Assembly (NCBI GenBank): GCA_012837155.1
Contig: CP051546.1
Span: forward strand, 1,653,075-1,717,074
DNA: 64,000 nt
Source: Flavobacterium sp.
GTDB taxonomy: Bacteria; Bacteroidota; Bacteroidia; Flavobacteriales; Flavobacteriaceae
Reading direction: 5' to 3'
A program made the position numbers and the translations under genes. This document shows, piece by piece, positions 29,831 to 38,778 of this stretch. How positions within the stretch are numbered: the first letter of the stretch is position 1; the number at the start of each line of letters is the position of its first letter. The notes under the pieces were generated by a model, which was not told where the DNA came from, searched no databases, and saw nothing but the letters and a program-made list of their open reading frames with translations.

Positions 29831-30982
29831 ATGAAAAACCACCTACTGTTGTTGTGCATAATGATGCTTGGCCTATACTCTTTTGGTCAAAATGAGGTAA
29901 AATCGCAAAAGCATAAAATTACTGTAAACGGAAATGTAAAATTTGCCAATGCTCAGGATAAATTTGGTATTCAGATAGAAGAGAAGGATGAAAACAATGA
30001 AATGAAAGTGGTTAAAGAAGTAAAATTAGATTCGCAAAACAACTACTCATTTGATTTAGATACGGAAGCACCAAAATTTTACAGATTAAATGTTTACAGA
30101 CAGCAAACGGTCGAATTTTATGCAGATGACGAAAATTTAACTATCAATTTCAGAGGAATTGATACGGCAAAAGTGATTATAAAGAATCCGCCACACGTGC
30201 ATATCAAAGGCGGCGAGAAGAATAATGTTTTGAATCTTTTGCATTTTGCAAATTATCAAGATTATCAAAGAATGATTGCTGCTGGACAAGAAGATTATAA
30301 GGCTTCGCTGTCAGACTCTAAGGATTGGAAGGAATACGCAAGTCATGGATATGATAATTTGACGATTCCTTTTGAGACAGAAATGAAAAATATTATCGAA
30401 ATGTACAGTGATGTTCCTACTATTATAAAAGTAATAGGTACTCTTAATTGGAAAAGACATTATGAATATATGATAGCACAATATGATAGATTGGCCAAAA
30501 TGTATCCTAAACTTGATTATGTTCAAAATGCAAAAAGGGATTTGGAGGCAAAAATTGCAAGTGTCTCTAAGACTGATTTGGGGAAACTAGCTCCAGACTT
30601 CACTTTTCCTGATATAAACGGAAAACAAGTTTCTTTGAGTTCGTTAAAAGGGAAGTATGTATTAATTGATTTTTGGGCTTCGTGGTGTGGTCCATGTAGA
30701 TTGGAGTCTCCAAATGTTCAAAAACAATATCAATTGTATAAGGATAAAGGGTTTGAAGTGGTAAGTGTTTCGATTGACAAGAAGAAAGAAGATTGGAAAA
30801 AGGCCGTTAGTCAAGATAACCTAAAAGGGATATTATTGTTAGCGCAAGATTCTAAAAAAGTTATGTTAGATTATACGTTTTCTGGAATACCGTATACGGT
30901 TTTATTAGATAAAGAAGGAAAAATTATTGCCAAAGACTTAAGAGGAGAAGCATTAGTACAAAAATTAAAAGAAATTTTGTAA
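29831..30982 (+). CDS. TlpA-family thioredoxin with N-terminal DUF4369-like domain
   Basis: 383 residues: signal peptide (to YSFGQ), beta-rich N-terminal domain (about 25-120), helical linker (125-235) and C-terminal TlpA thioredoxin fold with FWASWCGPCRLESP and the cis-proline loop SGIPYTVLLDKEG. It should act on disulfides in the periplasm. The layout is that of the protein at 20123. The start is ATG 29831. It ends convergent with the response regulator, with a shared terminator. Its promoter carries the same operator as the kelch/SusCD locus, so it probably belongs to that regulon although transcribed separately. Confidence 0.9.
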   Translation: MKNHLLLLCIMMLGLYSFGQNEVKSQKHKITVNGNVKFANAQDKFGIQIEEKDENNEMKVVKEVKLDSQNNYSFDLDTEAPKFYRLNVYRQQTVEFYADDENLTINFRGIDTAKVIIKNPPHVHIKGGEKNNVLNLLHFANYQDYQRMIAAGQEDYKASLSDSKDWKEYASHGYDNLTIPFETEMKNIIEMYSDVPTIIKVIGTLNWKRHYEYMIAQYDRLAKMYPKLDYVQNAKRDLEAKIASVSKTDLGKLAPDFTFPDINGKQVSLSSLKGKYVLIDFWASWCGPCRLESPNVQKQYQLYKDKGFEVVSVSIDKKKEDWKKAVSQDNLKGILLLAQDSKKVMLDYTFSGIPYTVLLDKEGKIIAKDLRGEALVQKLKEIL

Positions 30983-31006
30983 GCGTATTTTAAAAAGCAT
31001 TTTTAT

Positions 31007-31047
31007 AAAAAAAGTGTGTCTGAATTAATTTTAGACGCACTTTTTTT
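31007..31047. terminator. Bidirectional terminator between TlpA and response-regulator genes
   Basis: An A-run, AAGTGTGTCT (31012-31021), a short loop, then AGACGCACTT (31033-31042) and a T-run. It can stop transcription from both convergent genes. Confidence 0.8.
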
Positions 31048-31053
31048 ATTGCT

Positions 31054-31725
31054 CTAAGCGGTTGCTGACTTATATAAGGATTCAATAAGTAATTTGTATT
31101 TAATGGCTACTAATTGCAAGTTGTTATAGCCGCCAATGCTTAATTTTTTTGCAATGTTTGTTCGATGGTTGTCTATTGTTTTTGGGCTATTGAACAAGAT
31201 TTCTGCGATTTCAACGGTAGATAAATTTTTTGAGATTTGATAAATAATTTTAATTTCGGTTTTGGTTAATGAGTTTAAATTTTGAATCAAATTTTCTACA
31301 TCACTAATTTCTTCTTTGTGTCTTTCAAAAAAGGCGAGGCAATTTTTACCGGTATAATAATGCCCTTTTTCTAGTTCATTAAGACATAATTTAATTTCTT
31401 CATGCATTCCGTCTTTAAACAAAAAACCGTGTGGTTTCAAGCTCTTTGCCTTAACTAATGTTGGGATATACATGCAATTTGTTAGCAGAATTATTTTTTT
31501 TTCGGGATACTCTTTTCGTATGATTTTTAGTGCTTCTACACCATCAACAAGGGGCATTTCTAAGTCGAGAATAAGGTAGTCAGCAAGACTGATATTTTCT
31601 AGAACTTCTTGACCGTTTTCGACATCTTTAACCACTTCATAGCCTTCAAAAGAATTGATGAGTATTTTTAGACCTAGTCTAACGATGTAATGATCATCTG
31701 CAACGAGTACTTTTGTAAGATTCAT
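31054..31725 (-). CDS. LuxR/NarL-type response regulator
   Basis: 223 residues. A receiver domain (VLVADDHYIVRLG, phospho-acceptor in YLILDLEMP, switch residues in ILLTNC) is followed by a LuxR helix-turn-helix (LTKTEIKIIYQISKNLSTVEIAEILFNSPKTIDNHRTNIAKKL). It starts 12 bp after the histidine kinase stop, so the two form an operon and a cognate pair. I infer that it binds the palindromes at 29729 and 33975. It is the nearest DNA-binding regulator to both. Confidence 0.93.
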   Translation of the reverse strand: MNLTKVLVADDHYIVRLGLKILINSFEGYEVVKDVENGQEVLENISLADYLILDLEMPLVDGVEALKIIRKEYPEKKIILLTNCMYIPTLVKAKSLKPHGFLFKDGMHEEIKLCLNELEKGHYYTGKNCLAFFERHKEEISDVENLIQNLNSLTKTEIKIIYQISKNLSTVEIAEILFNSPKTIDNHRTNIAKKLSIGGYNNLQLVAIKYKLLIESLYKSATA

Positions 31726-31737
31726 TTTAGCGTACTT

Positions 31738-33909
31738 TTAATTCGTGATGTTGTTGATATGAATGATAAATACCGACCCAAACGGATCGTTTTTTTTGTA
31801 AGCTATTTTTGAGTCTATCTTGGTTAGCATCTTTTTACACAAAGATAAACCAATCCCATATCCTTTTTCTTTATTCGAATTAAAGGCGGGAGGAATTATT
31901 TCGGTATGGGTTTCATCAAGGTTATGAATATTTTCATCAAAACCAATTCCAGAATCTGCAATATGAAGTTCTATTTTTGAATCGGATATGTTTATAATTT
32001 TGATATGAATGCTTCCTTTTTGATTTGTGAATTTTACGGCATTAGAAAGGATATTTCGAATGGCAAAATTGATGATATTTAAATCGGATTTTATGGTGTA
32101 AGAGTGATTGTCTAGAGTAAATGCTACAGTTAATTCTTTGGTTAAGATGGAACTTTCTAAAAGTTTTAAATTGTCGTTTATTAATTCTGATATAGAAAAT
32201 TCGCTAATTATTACTTCGTTTCCAGAGGATTGACTAATAGTCCAGTTTAAAATATTGTTTAATAAATGCAGCAGATTAGTCGTGCTCGATTCGATAACGG
32301 CTAAGTTTTTCTTTAGTTCTTCTTTGGGCAAAGCATCCAGATTGTGTCTTAGAATAAATAGTAAATTGTAGAGATCGGTCATCGGACTTTTGACATCATG
32401 GGCGATGATAGACAAGAATTGGTCTTTTAGTAGATTAAGGTCTGAAAGCTCTTTTCTCTTGTTTTTAATTTCTTTATTAGTTGATAGCAATCTTTTGTTT
32501 TGAATGTTTATTTTTTTATTTTGGATAAAAAGCAGTCGTTGTGATTTTCTTTTTTGAAAATAAGAAGTTAGTAATGAGACTAATAAGATGCCAATTAAGA
32601 CCGAAAAGATAATAAGCCATTGAATGCGTTGTTGTTGGTTTTTAAGGATTAACTCATTAAGATTGTAATTTGTTTTTAAATTTTTGAGCTCAAATTCTTT
32701 TCGTTTTAGATTGTATTGGGTTTCTATTTGTTCTTCTAAACTAATCAGTTGCTTTTTTTGTACGCTCTCGTTATATTTTAAATAATTTTCTAAATAGGCT
32801 AAGGAAATTGTAGTTTTTTTTTGCTTTTTTTCGATTTGATATAATCCGTAATAAGTGTCTTTTATGAAATTTATATTTGTGATTTGGTCTTTATTTTGGA
32901 TGATTGTATTATAATATAATCGCGCTTTGTCGTAGCGGGACTTCGATTGGTAATAAATGGCTAGTTTTAACGAAGCTTCGACCTCTTCTTGTAAAAAAGA
33001 AAACGCAGCGGCTACTTTTATTGATTCTTGAAAATAGCTAAAAGCAATCTCTTTTTGATTTTGAAGGTTGTAAATGTTTCCCAAGTCTAGTAAAATAGAA
33101 CAAACTTCTTTGTTGAATTTTAATTTACGAGAACCGTCAAGGGCTTTAAGATAATAATCAATAGCAGTATTCAGTTTGTTTATCGATACATTGGCTTGGG
33201 CAATTTTTTCGTTCGTTTTGAATATTCGTAAGGTGTCTGAGTTTTTATTGGCTTCTTCTAAAGCCATGAAATAGAAATGAAGTGCCTTGTCAAAATCTTT
33301 TAAATTAAAACTTACGGTACCAATATTCATATAATATTTATACCTGTCGACTTTGATTTTTAGATCTTTAATAATTTCATAACACTTTAAGTAGGATGCA
33401 AGGGATCTTTTGTAATCGCCACCGTTGTTATATAGTAATCCTAAGTTGTTTAGAACTGTAAATTCATTGTCTTTATCATTGAGTTTGGTGTATAATTCTA
33501 GTGCTCTTTTATAGTTAGTTTCGGCTTGTGCGCTATGGTATAAATCGTTTTCAACTAAGCCCCTTAAGGTATAATATGTGGCTCTATTGTTTTCTTTTAT
33601 TTCAAGCGATTTGATTTGGTCAAGAATGTATAAAGATTCCTTGTAACGCTCATTCATAAAAAGAGATGTCGCAAGATTTGTAGCTATTTTAAATTTTAAT
33701 TCAATATCCTGTACTTGGTCAAAGTAAGAATAGGCTTTTTGAGCATAAATAAGACTATTCTGTGGGTTTTTATTGATGCTTTGGTAGTACTGATAATTCA
33801 GCGTATTTATAATTCCAATAGTTGAAGAAGAATCGTTTTGACCAAAGAGGGGTAAAGACAATAAAAAAATGCCTGTTGAAAATAGAGATAAGGACTTTTT
33901 AAATTTCAT
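31738..33909 (-). CDS. TPR-containing sensor histidine kinase
   Basis: 723 residues. A signal sequence or first helix (to FGQ) is followed by about 390 residues of tetratricopeptide repeats, predicted periplasmic, one membrane helix (near 448-466, WLIIFSVLIGILLVSLLTSYF), a coiled coil, HisKA with the phospho-histidine in IIAHDVKSP, and HATPase with ADSGIGFDEN and GYGIGLSLCKKM. The start is ATG 33909, seven codons after a first ATG that falls near the -7 box (33928-33935). It likely senses an envelope signal linked to locus B. The ligand is unknown. Confidence 0.92.
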   Translation of the reverse strand: MKFKKSLSLFSTGIFLLSLPLFGQNDSSSTIGIINTLNYQYYQSINKNPQNSLIYAQKAYSYFDQVQDIELKFKIATNLATSLFMNERYKESLYILDQIKSLEIKENNRATYYTLRGLVENDLYHSAQAETNYKRALELYTKLNDKDNEFTVLNNLGLLYNNGGDYKRSLASYLKCYEIIKDLKIKVDRYKYYMNIGTVSFNLKDFDKALHFYFMALEEANKNSDTLRIFKTNEKIAQANVSINKLNTAIDYYLKALDGSRKLKFNKEVCSILLDLGNIYNLQNQKEIAFSYFQESIKVAAAFSFLQEEVEASLKLAIYYQSKSRYDKARLYYNTIIQNKDQITNINFIKDTYYGLYQIEKKQKKTTISLAYLENYLKYNESVQKKQLISLEEQIETQYNLKRKEFELKNLKTNYNLNELILKNQQQRIQWLIIFSVLIGILLVSLLTSYFQKRKSQRLLFIQNKKINIQNKRLLSTNKEIKNKRKELSDLNLLKDQFLSIIAHDVKSPMTDLYNLLFILRHNLDALPKEELKKNLAVIESSTTNLLHLLNNILNWTISQSSGNEVIISEFSISELINDNLKLLESSILTKELTVAFTLDNHSYTIKSDLNIINFAIRNILSNAVKFTNQKGSIHIKIINISDSKIELHIADSGIGFDENIHNLDETHTEIIPPAFNSNKEKGYGIGLSLCKKMLTKIDSKIAYKKNDPFGSVFIIHINNITN

Positions 33910-33927
33910 TCGTCTTTTATAAAGAGC

Positions 33928-33935
33928 CAAATATA
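33928..33935 (-). promoter_or_regulatory. -7 promoter box of the histidine kinase operon
   Basis: TATATTTG on the minus strand, 19 bp before the kinase start. The operator at 33975-33990 lies upstream of it (about 51 bp centre to centre), so autoregulation is possible. Confidence 0.5.
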
Positions 33936-33974
33936 AAGGATATGAGTTAATTTTTATCAGTAAAATATAAAAAA

Positions 33975-34020
33975 TGAGGAATCATCCCTATATTTTAGAA
34001 AAGCATTGGATTTACCTTTG
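33975..34020 (+). promoter_or_regulatory. Predicted operator and -7 box of the kelch/SusCD locus
   Basis: TGAGGAATCATCCCTA (33975-33990) followed by TACCTTTG (34013-34020), centres exactly 34 bp apart, as at 29729-29774. The lipoprotein gene starts at 34126, leaving an untranslated leader of about 100 nt. Confidence 0.72.
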
Positions 34021-34125
34021 TTATTAGTATTAAAGAATAACCCAATTAGCAATCAGTATATTAACCAATTTGACTGTTTGTTTCTTGAGTATGATTTTAT
34101 TAACAATTTAAACCAAACAAAAATT

Positions 34126-35538
34126 ATGAAACCAATTTTTTTTAAGAAGTATGTTTTAGGACTTATGTGTGCAGGTGGCTTGCTTATAGTTGCAAGTTGC
34201 TCAAAAGATGATCCGTTGAGTAACCTAACAGGGATTACTACTTTTGGCTTTACTAACGATGTTGTTAAAGACTATAACTTTACCGTAGATAATTCGACTT
34301 TTGTCATCAAGAATACCGACAGTTTGCCTTATAAATTTGATGTCACTAAGTTAGTGGCAAAATTCACATTCATCCTCGGTTCTAAAGTATCTATCAATAA
34401 TGTAGCACAAGTAAGTGGTGTAACCGTGAACGATTTTACCAACGAAATCGCTCTTAAAGTAGTTGCTGAAGATGGAGTAACGATAAAAAATTACCGAGTT
34501 TTGGTAAATGTTGCCAAAACCAATCCCGAAGGAGTAAAATGGAGAAAAGCAAATCCTAATGCTTTTGATTCTGCTTTTGAAACTCAAGAACATTTCTTCC
34601 TTAACGGAAAACACTTTGTGGTATTAGGCGAACAATTTCAATGGTTTGTTTCGGATCCAGCGAGTAAATTATACAGTACGACTGATGGGGTAACTTGGAA
34701 ACAAGAAACGATTGATCCTGCTACTTTCCCTGTGGGATTTGGTCATAATATTGTAGTAAAAGACAACAAAGCCTATTGCGTAGGATATGCAAGTGGGGTT
34801 AATACTTTTGGAGCTTTACAACCTACTTTAGAAAAAAACTTATACACTTCTACCGATGGAATCACTTGGACAAAAACAGCCAATGCGTTAGATGTTAGTA
34901 GAATATTTTCGCCTGCTTTTGTTTTAGGAGGAAGTATTTATGCCTTTGGAGGGAATACAACAAGTTTTGGAAGTTTTACAGGATCTGGAGCAGTTGGAAC
35001 ATTATACTATCCTGCGGCAGGAATCAGTAATTCTACCTTAATTTCGGCTAACGGGACTACTTTTACCCCAACAGCTTATACCAACATTCCTAAAAGAACA
35101 TTTGCAGCTTCGTATGTATATAATAACAAAATGTATATTGCAGGAGGGTTAAGCACCACAGGTACTGTTTTGAATGACGTTTGGTCGTCTACAGACGGGG
35201 TTGCTTGGACACAAGTTTCTACTGGAGGATTCTCTGCACGGATGAAAGCCAGTTGTGTCGTATATGATAACAAAATATGGATGATAGGAGGAGCTCTGGC
35301 TGATGGTACTAGTACTTCTGCAATCTTAGTTTCAAGCGATGGTGGAGTTACTTGGGCGGCAGCACCTGCATTTCAAGCACTACCAAGCACTTTTACCCCA
35401 AGATGTAATGCTGATGTTTTTGTAGATGCCACAGGAAACTTATGGATAGTAGGAGGCGAAAGCACTACTCTAGATGCTGGCGATGTAATATTTACCCCTT
35501 TGACTGATGTTTGGATAGGTAAATTGAATAAAATCTAA
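34126..35538 (+). CDS. Kelch-like / DUF6242 outer-membrane lipoprotein
   Basis: 470 residues with a lipobox (LLIVASC, lipid on C). A beta-sandwich-like domain (about 30-130) precedes a repeat domain with kelch-type blades (YNNKMYIAGGL...LNDVWSSTDGVAW, DNKIWMIGGAL, GNLWIVGGES), predicted to form a beta-propeller. It resembles DUF6242 proteins. It is the first gene of the SusCD transcript, so it may be a surface binding or accessory lipoprotein. The start is ATG 34126; 40 in-frame codons upstream lie inside the promoter and leader and lack signal-peptide character. Confidence 0.8.
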   Translation: MKPIFFKKYVLGLMCAGGLLIVASCSKDDPLSNLTGITTFGFTNDVVKDYNFTVDNSTFVIKNTDSLPYKFDVTKLVAKFTFILGSKVSINNVAQVSGVTVNDFTNEIALKVVAEDGVTIKNYRVLVNVAKTNPEGVKWRKANPNAFDSAFETQEHFFLNGKHFVVLGEQFQWFVSDPASKLYSTTDGVTWKQETIDPATFPVGFGHNIVVKDNKAYCVGYASGVNTFGALQPTLEKNLYTSTDGITWTKTANALDVSRIFSPAFVLGGSIYAFGGNTTSFGSFTGSGAVGTLYYPAAGISNSTLISANGTTFTPTAYTNIPKRTFAASYVYNNKMYIAGGLSTTGTVLNDVWSSTDGVAWTQVSTGGFSARMKASCVVYDNKIWMIGGALADGTSTSAILVSSDGGVTWAAAPAFQALPSTFTPRCNADVFVDATGNLWIVGGESTTLDAGDVIFTPLTDVWIGKLNKI

Positions 35539-35558
35539 AAATACCACGAGATTTATAA

Positions 35559-35612
35559 GGCATAAAATAGTCAAAATGAGTTTATTTGTTTTGATTATTT
35601 TATGCCTTTTTA
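35559..35612 (+). terminator. Strong hairpin between the lipoprotein and SusC genes
   Basis: GGCATAAAATAG-TCAAAA pairs with TTTTGA-TTATTTTATGCC, then a T-run. As a terminator or attenuator it would make the lipoprotein mRNA more abundant than SusC/SusD mRNA. Confidence 0.75.
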
Positions 35613-35657
35613 ATCAAAAAAAAAGCATAGTAACTGCTAATATTAATTAAAAAACAG

Positions 35658-38600
35658 ATGATTAAACAGCTAATTACATTTGGATGCTTGTTGTGCTTTG
35701 GAGTCACTGTCTGCTATGGTCAAGAGGTTCAAAAGGCGCAAGTATTACAGGCAATCCTAATAGAAGGGAAAGTAATACAGAGTACTGATAAGCAGCCCGT
35801 AATTGGTGCGACGATTTCAGTAAAAAATTCTAAGAAAGGAGCTATTAGTGATTCAGATGGAAGATTCAAAATTCAAGCTACTATTGGCGATGTATTGGTT
35901 ATTTCCTCGATAGGATATAGCAATCAAGAATTCAAAATACGTAGCAGAGAAAATCTAGTAGTGTTCTTAAAACCCGATACACAGGAGCTAAGAGAAATAA
36001 CCGTAATAGGATACGGAACACAAGAACGACGAGATTTGACGGGTTCGATAGGAACCATCAAAGCCAAGGATATTGATAAAACCAGCTTGAGTTTTGATAA
36101 TGCGCTTAATGGTAAATTAGCAGGAGTGCAAGTAAGTTCCAGCTCGGGAGCTCCCGGAGGAGCAACAGCAATAACCATTCGTGGAATTACTTCTTTGAGT
36201 GCCAATAGCAACAATCCTTTAATTGTAATTGACGGCGTTCCCATATACGGAGCCGACAGAACCAACAATACCACTTCTTTTGAAAGAACCTCTATTGCTT
36301 TTTCTAGCTTTGGAGGAGGTCAAGTTAGCAACGCCTTGGAAAATAAATCCGAATTTGAACGAAATCCACTATCACTACTAAATCCCAATGATATTGAATC
36401 GATCGAAGTATTAAAAGATGCTTATGCGACCGCCATATATGGTTCAAGAGGCGCTGCGGGGGTTATATTGATAACGACTAAAAGAGGAACTTCTCAAAAA
36501 CCTAAAATTAATTTGAGTTATGTAACTACTTTTAGTAATCCCGTTAATACCCCCCAAATTTTTAATGCGCAACAGTATTCGGATTTTTATAACCTGAAAA
36601 CACAGAGTAACAAATATCCTACTGGAACTGAAACACCTTGGTTGAGTAAAATACTGCGAACAGGAGTTACGCATAATGTAAATGCTTCTATTTCAGCAGG
36701 AATTGGTCAATTAAAATATTTTTTGAGTTTGTCTTCATTAAAGCAAGATGCTTACATTGTAAATCAAGATTACAAGAAAAACAATGCTCGTCTTAATTTA
36801 GATTATAAGCTAGGTACTAAGATAAAATTAGGGGCAAATTTTAGTGTCAATGTATCCGACAACAATGCTTTGAATGCACAAAGTATTTACCGAAATGCAA
36901 TACTAAAAGCACCAAATGTTGCCGAAAAAACAGATTCAGGCGATTACTATTTTGGTTATTTGCCCAATCCTTTGGGAAGTACGGATAATCCTTTGGCGCA
37001 AGCCTACAAAGACATCAATTATGTAAAAGACAACAGAGTGGTAGGGAATTTTTTGTTGGAATACAAGCCTCTGCCTTGGCTGACTTTCAAGTCTGAGCCA
37101 GGAATTGATAATTATGATTCTAAAGCGTACAGCCGTTTAATCAGCCGCCCTGATCTCATTGGAGGAAACGCTACGCAAACCAATACCAAAAATCAAAAAT
37201 TAGTTATCAATAACACCTTAACTTTTGTCAAAACGCTCCAAGGAATACACGCTATTAACGGAGTTATTGGACAAAGTTTTGAAACTTCACGAGAAGAATC
37301 TAATTTTACTTTTGGTCGCCAATTCGCAAACGATGCTATTTTAGATATTAATCAAGCAGGAGTCAAAGGAGGAGGCATTACACGCGTACAAAAATGGGCT
37401 GTATTTTCGTTATTGGCTCGACTCAATTACCAGTACAACCAACGTTATTTGGCAGGAGTTACGTATCGTTTAGATGGTTCTTCCCGATTTAATAAGGAAC
37501 AACGCTACATTGGTTTTCCCTCTTTCTCTTTGGGATGGCGGGCTTCCGAAGAAAAATTCTTAAAAGACATTTCTTGGATTGATGAATTAAAATTCAGAGG
37601 AAGTATTGGCTTCACAGGCATCGATGGGACGAGTGGCTATTATGGGAATCAAGGGCAATACATTTTGCAACCCAACGATTTGCAATACGCAGGTTCTCCT
37701 ATTTTACAGGTAAAACAACCCAACAATCCTTATTTAACTTGGGAAAAGACACGGGCTTTGGATTATGGAATCGACCTAAAATTATTTCATAACCGAATCG
37801 ATATTCGTGCCGATTATTATTACAAAAAAATTACCAATTTACTGTATCCTTCGGCGGTTCCGTGGTATTTGGGTTACGCCATTCAAGACCAAAACATTGG
37901 CGATATGGAAAATCGAGGAATTGAATTAGAATTGAATACTATCAATTACAAAACAACTCATTTTCAATGGAGTACCAATTTTAATATTTCCAGAAATACG
38001 AACAAAATCCTAAAACTTAACCTTGACGGTAGTAGTTTTGGAGGAGCGGAACTGGGATACAAATATTTTGCAGTTGGAAAATCGGCAGGACAATTTTTCT
38101 TGTATGATTGGGCAGGTGTAAATCCGCTAACCGGAAATCCGCTTTGGAACTATACCGATGGCACTCAAAGCGAAACACCACCCGCTTCATTAAACAGTCC
38201 CGATATTTATCGGAAACCTATGGGCGATGCGCTTCCTGATTTCTTTGGAGGATTAACCAATACGTTTCAATACAAAAATTGGAAATTAGAGGCTTTTTTC
38301 AATTTTTCTTATGGAGGACAATTATACAACGGCACCAGAGCCTTGCTGATGACTTACACCACCAATACCGCCAATAATTTGTCTTCGGAACTATTGAACT
38401 ACTGGCAAATAGAGGGACATCAAACCAACATTCCAAAAATCAACAATAGCTCCATTATCAGGCAAGGCGGCAGCACTGTGGATTATACCGCAGGTCGGGA
38501 CTCGAATCGTTTTCTTGAAGACGCATCTTACATCCGATTGAAAAATATTAATCTTACCTATAATGTTCCCACCGCTTGGTTGCGTAGTAAGTATCTTAAG

Positions 38601-38768
38601 AGTCTTTCGCTGTTCGTTCAAGGGAATAATTTGTTGACTTTTACCAAGTATTCAGGGCAAGATCCCGAGGTAAGTGCTTTTGGTTCTTCGGCATTATTAG
38701 GAGGTTATGATGAGTTAACCCTGCCTCAGTCTAAATCATATAGTATGGGTATTAACATTGGATTTTAA
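35658..38768 (+). CDS. SusC/RagA-family TonB-linked outer-membrane transporter
   Basis: 1036 residues: signal peptide (to CYGQ), carboxypeptidase-D-like domain (EGKVIQSTDKQPVIGATISV), plug with EITVIGYGTQERRDLTGSIGTI and IESIEVLKDAYATAIYGSRGAAGVILITTKRG, and a large C-terminal barrel ending in SYSMGINIGF. It lacks an STN domain, so regulation is left to the two-component system and not to FecI/FecR. It pairs with SusD downstream (start 11 bp after this stop). The substrate is not readable. There are no glycoside hydrolases nearby; the neighbours are thioredoxins, which argues against a standard polysaccharide locus. Confidence 0.95.
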   Translation: MIKQLITFGCLLCFGVTVCYGQEVQKAQVLQAILIEGKVIQSTDKQPVIGATISVKNSKKGAISDSDGRFKIQATIGDVLVISSIGYSNQEFKIRSRENLVVFLKPDTQELREITVIGYGTQERRDLTGSIGTIKAKDIDKTSLSFDNALNGKLAGVQVSSSSGAPGGATAITIRGITSLSANSNNPLIVIDGVPIYGADRTNNTTSFERTSIAFSSFGGGQVSNALENKSEFERNPLSLLNPNDIESIEVLKDAYATAIYGSRGAAGVILITTKRGTSQKPKINLSYVTTFSNPVNTPQIFNAQQYSDFYNLKTQSNKYPTGTETPWLSKILRTGVTHNVNASISAGIGQLKYFLSLSSLKQDAYIVNQDYKKNNARLNLDYKLGTKIKLGANFSVNVSDNNALNAQSIYRNAILKAPNVAEKTDSGDYYFGYLPNPLGSTDNPLAQAYKDINYVKDNRVVGNFLLEYKPLPWLTFKSEPGIDNYDSKAYSRLISRPDLIGGNATQTNTKNQKLVINNTLTFVKTLQGIHAINGVIGQSFETSREESNFTFGRQFANDAILDINQAGVKGGGITRVQKWAVFSLLARLNYQYNQRYLAGVTYRLDGSSRFNKEQRYIGFPSFSLGWRASEEKFLKDISWIDELKFRGSIGFTGIDGTSGYYGNQGQYILQPNDLQYAGSPILQVKQPNNPYLTWEKTRALDYGIDLKLFHNRIDIRADYYYKKITNLLYPSAVPWYLGYAIQDQNIGDMENRGIELELNTINYKTTHFQWSTNFNISRNTNKILKLNLDGSSFGGAELGYKYFAVGKSAGQFFLYDWAGVNPLTGNPLWNYTDGTQSETPPASLNSPDIYRKPMGDALPDFFGGLTNTFQYKNWKLEAFFNFSYGGQLYNGTRALLMTYTTNTANNLSSELLNYWQIEGHQTNIPKINNSSIIRQGGSTVDYTAGRDSNRFLEDASYIRLKNINLTYNVPTAWLRSKYLKSLSLFVQGNNLLTFTKYSGQDPEVSAFGSSALLGGYDELTLPQSKSYSMGINIGF

Positions 38769-38778
38769 ATTGAAAAGA

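Noticed and set aside
34006-34125. N-terminal extension of the kelch-like lipoprotein
   Set aside because: These 40 codons overlap the -7 box and leader, and the lipoprotein signal peptide begins at 34126.
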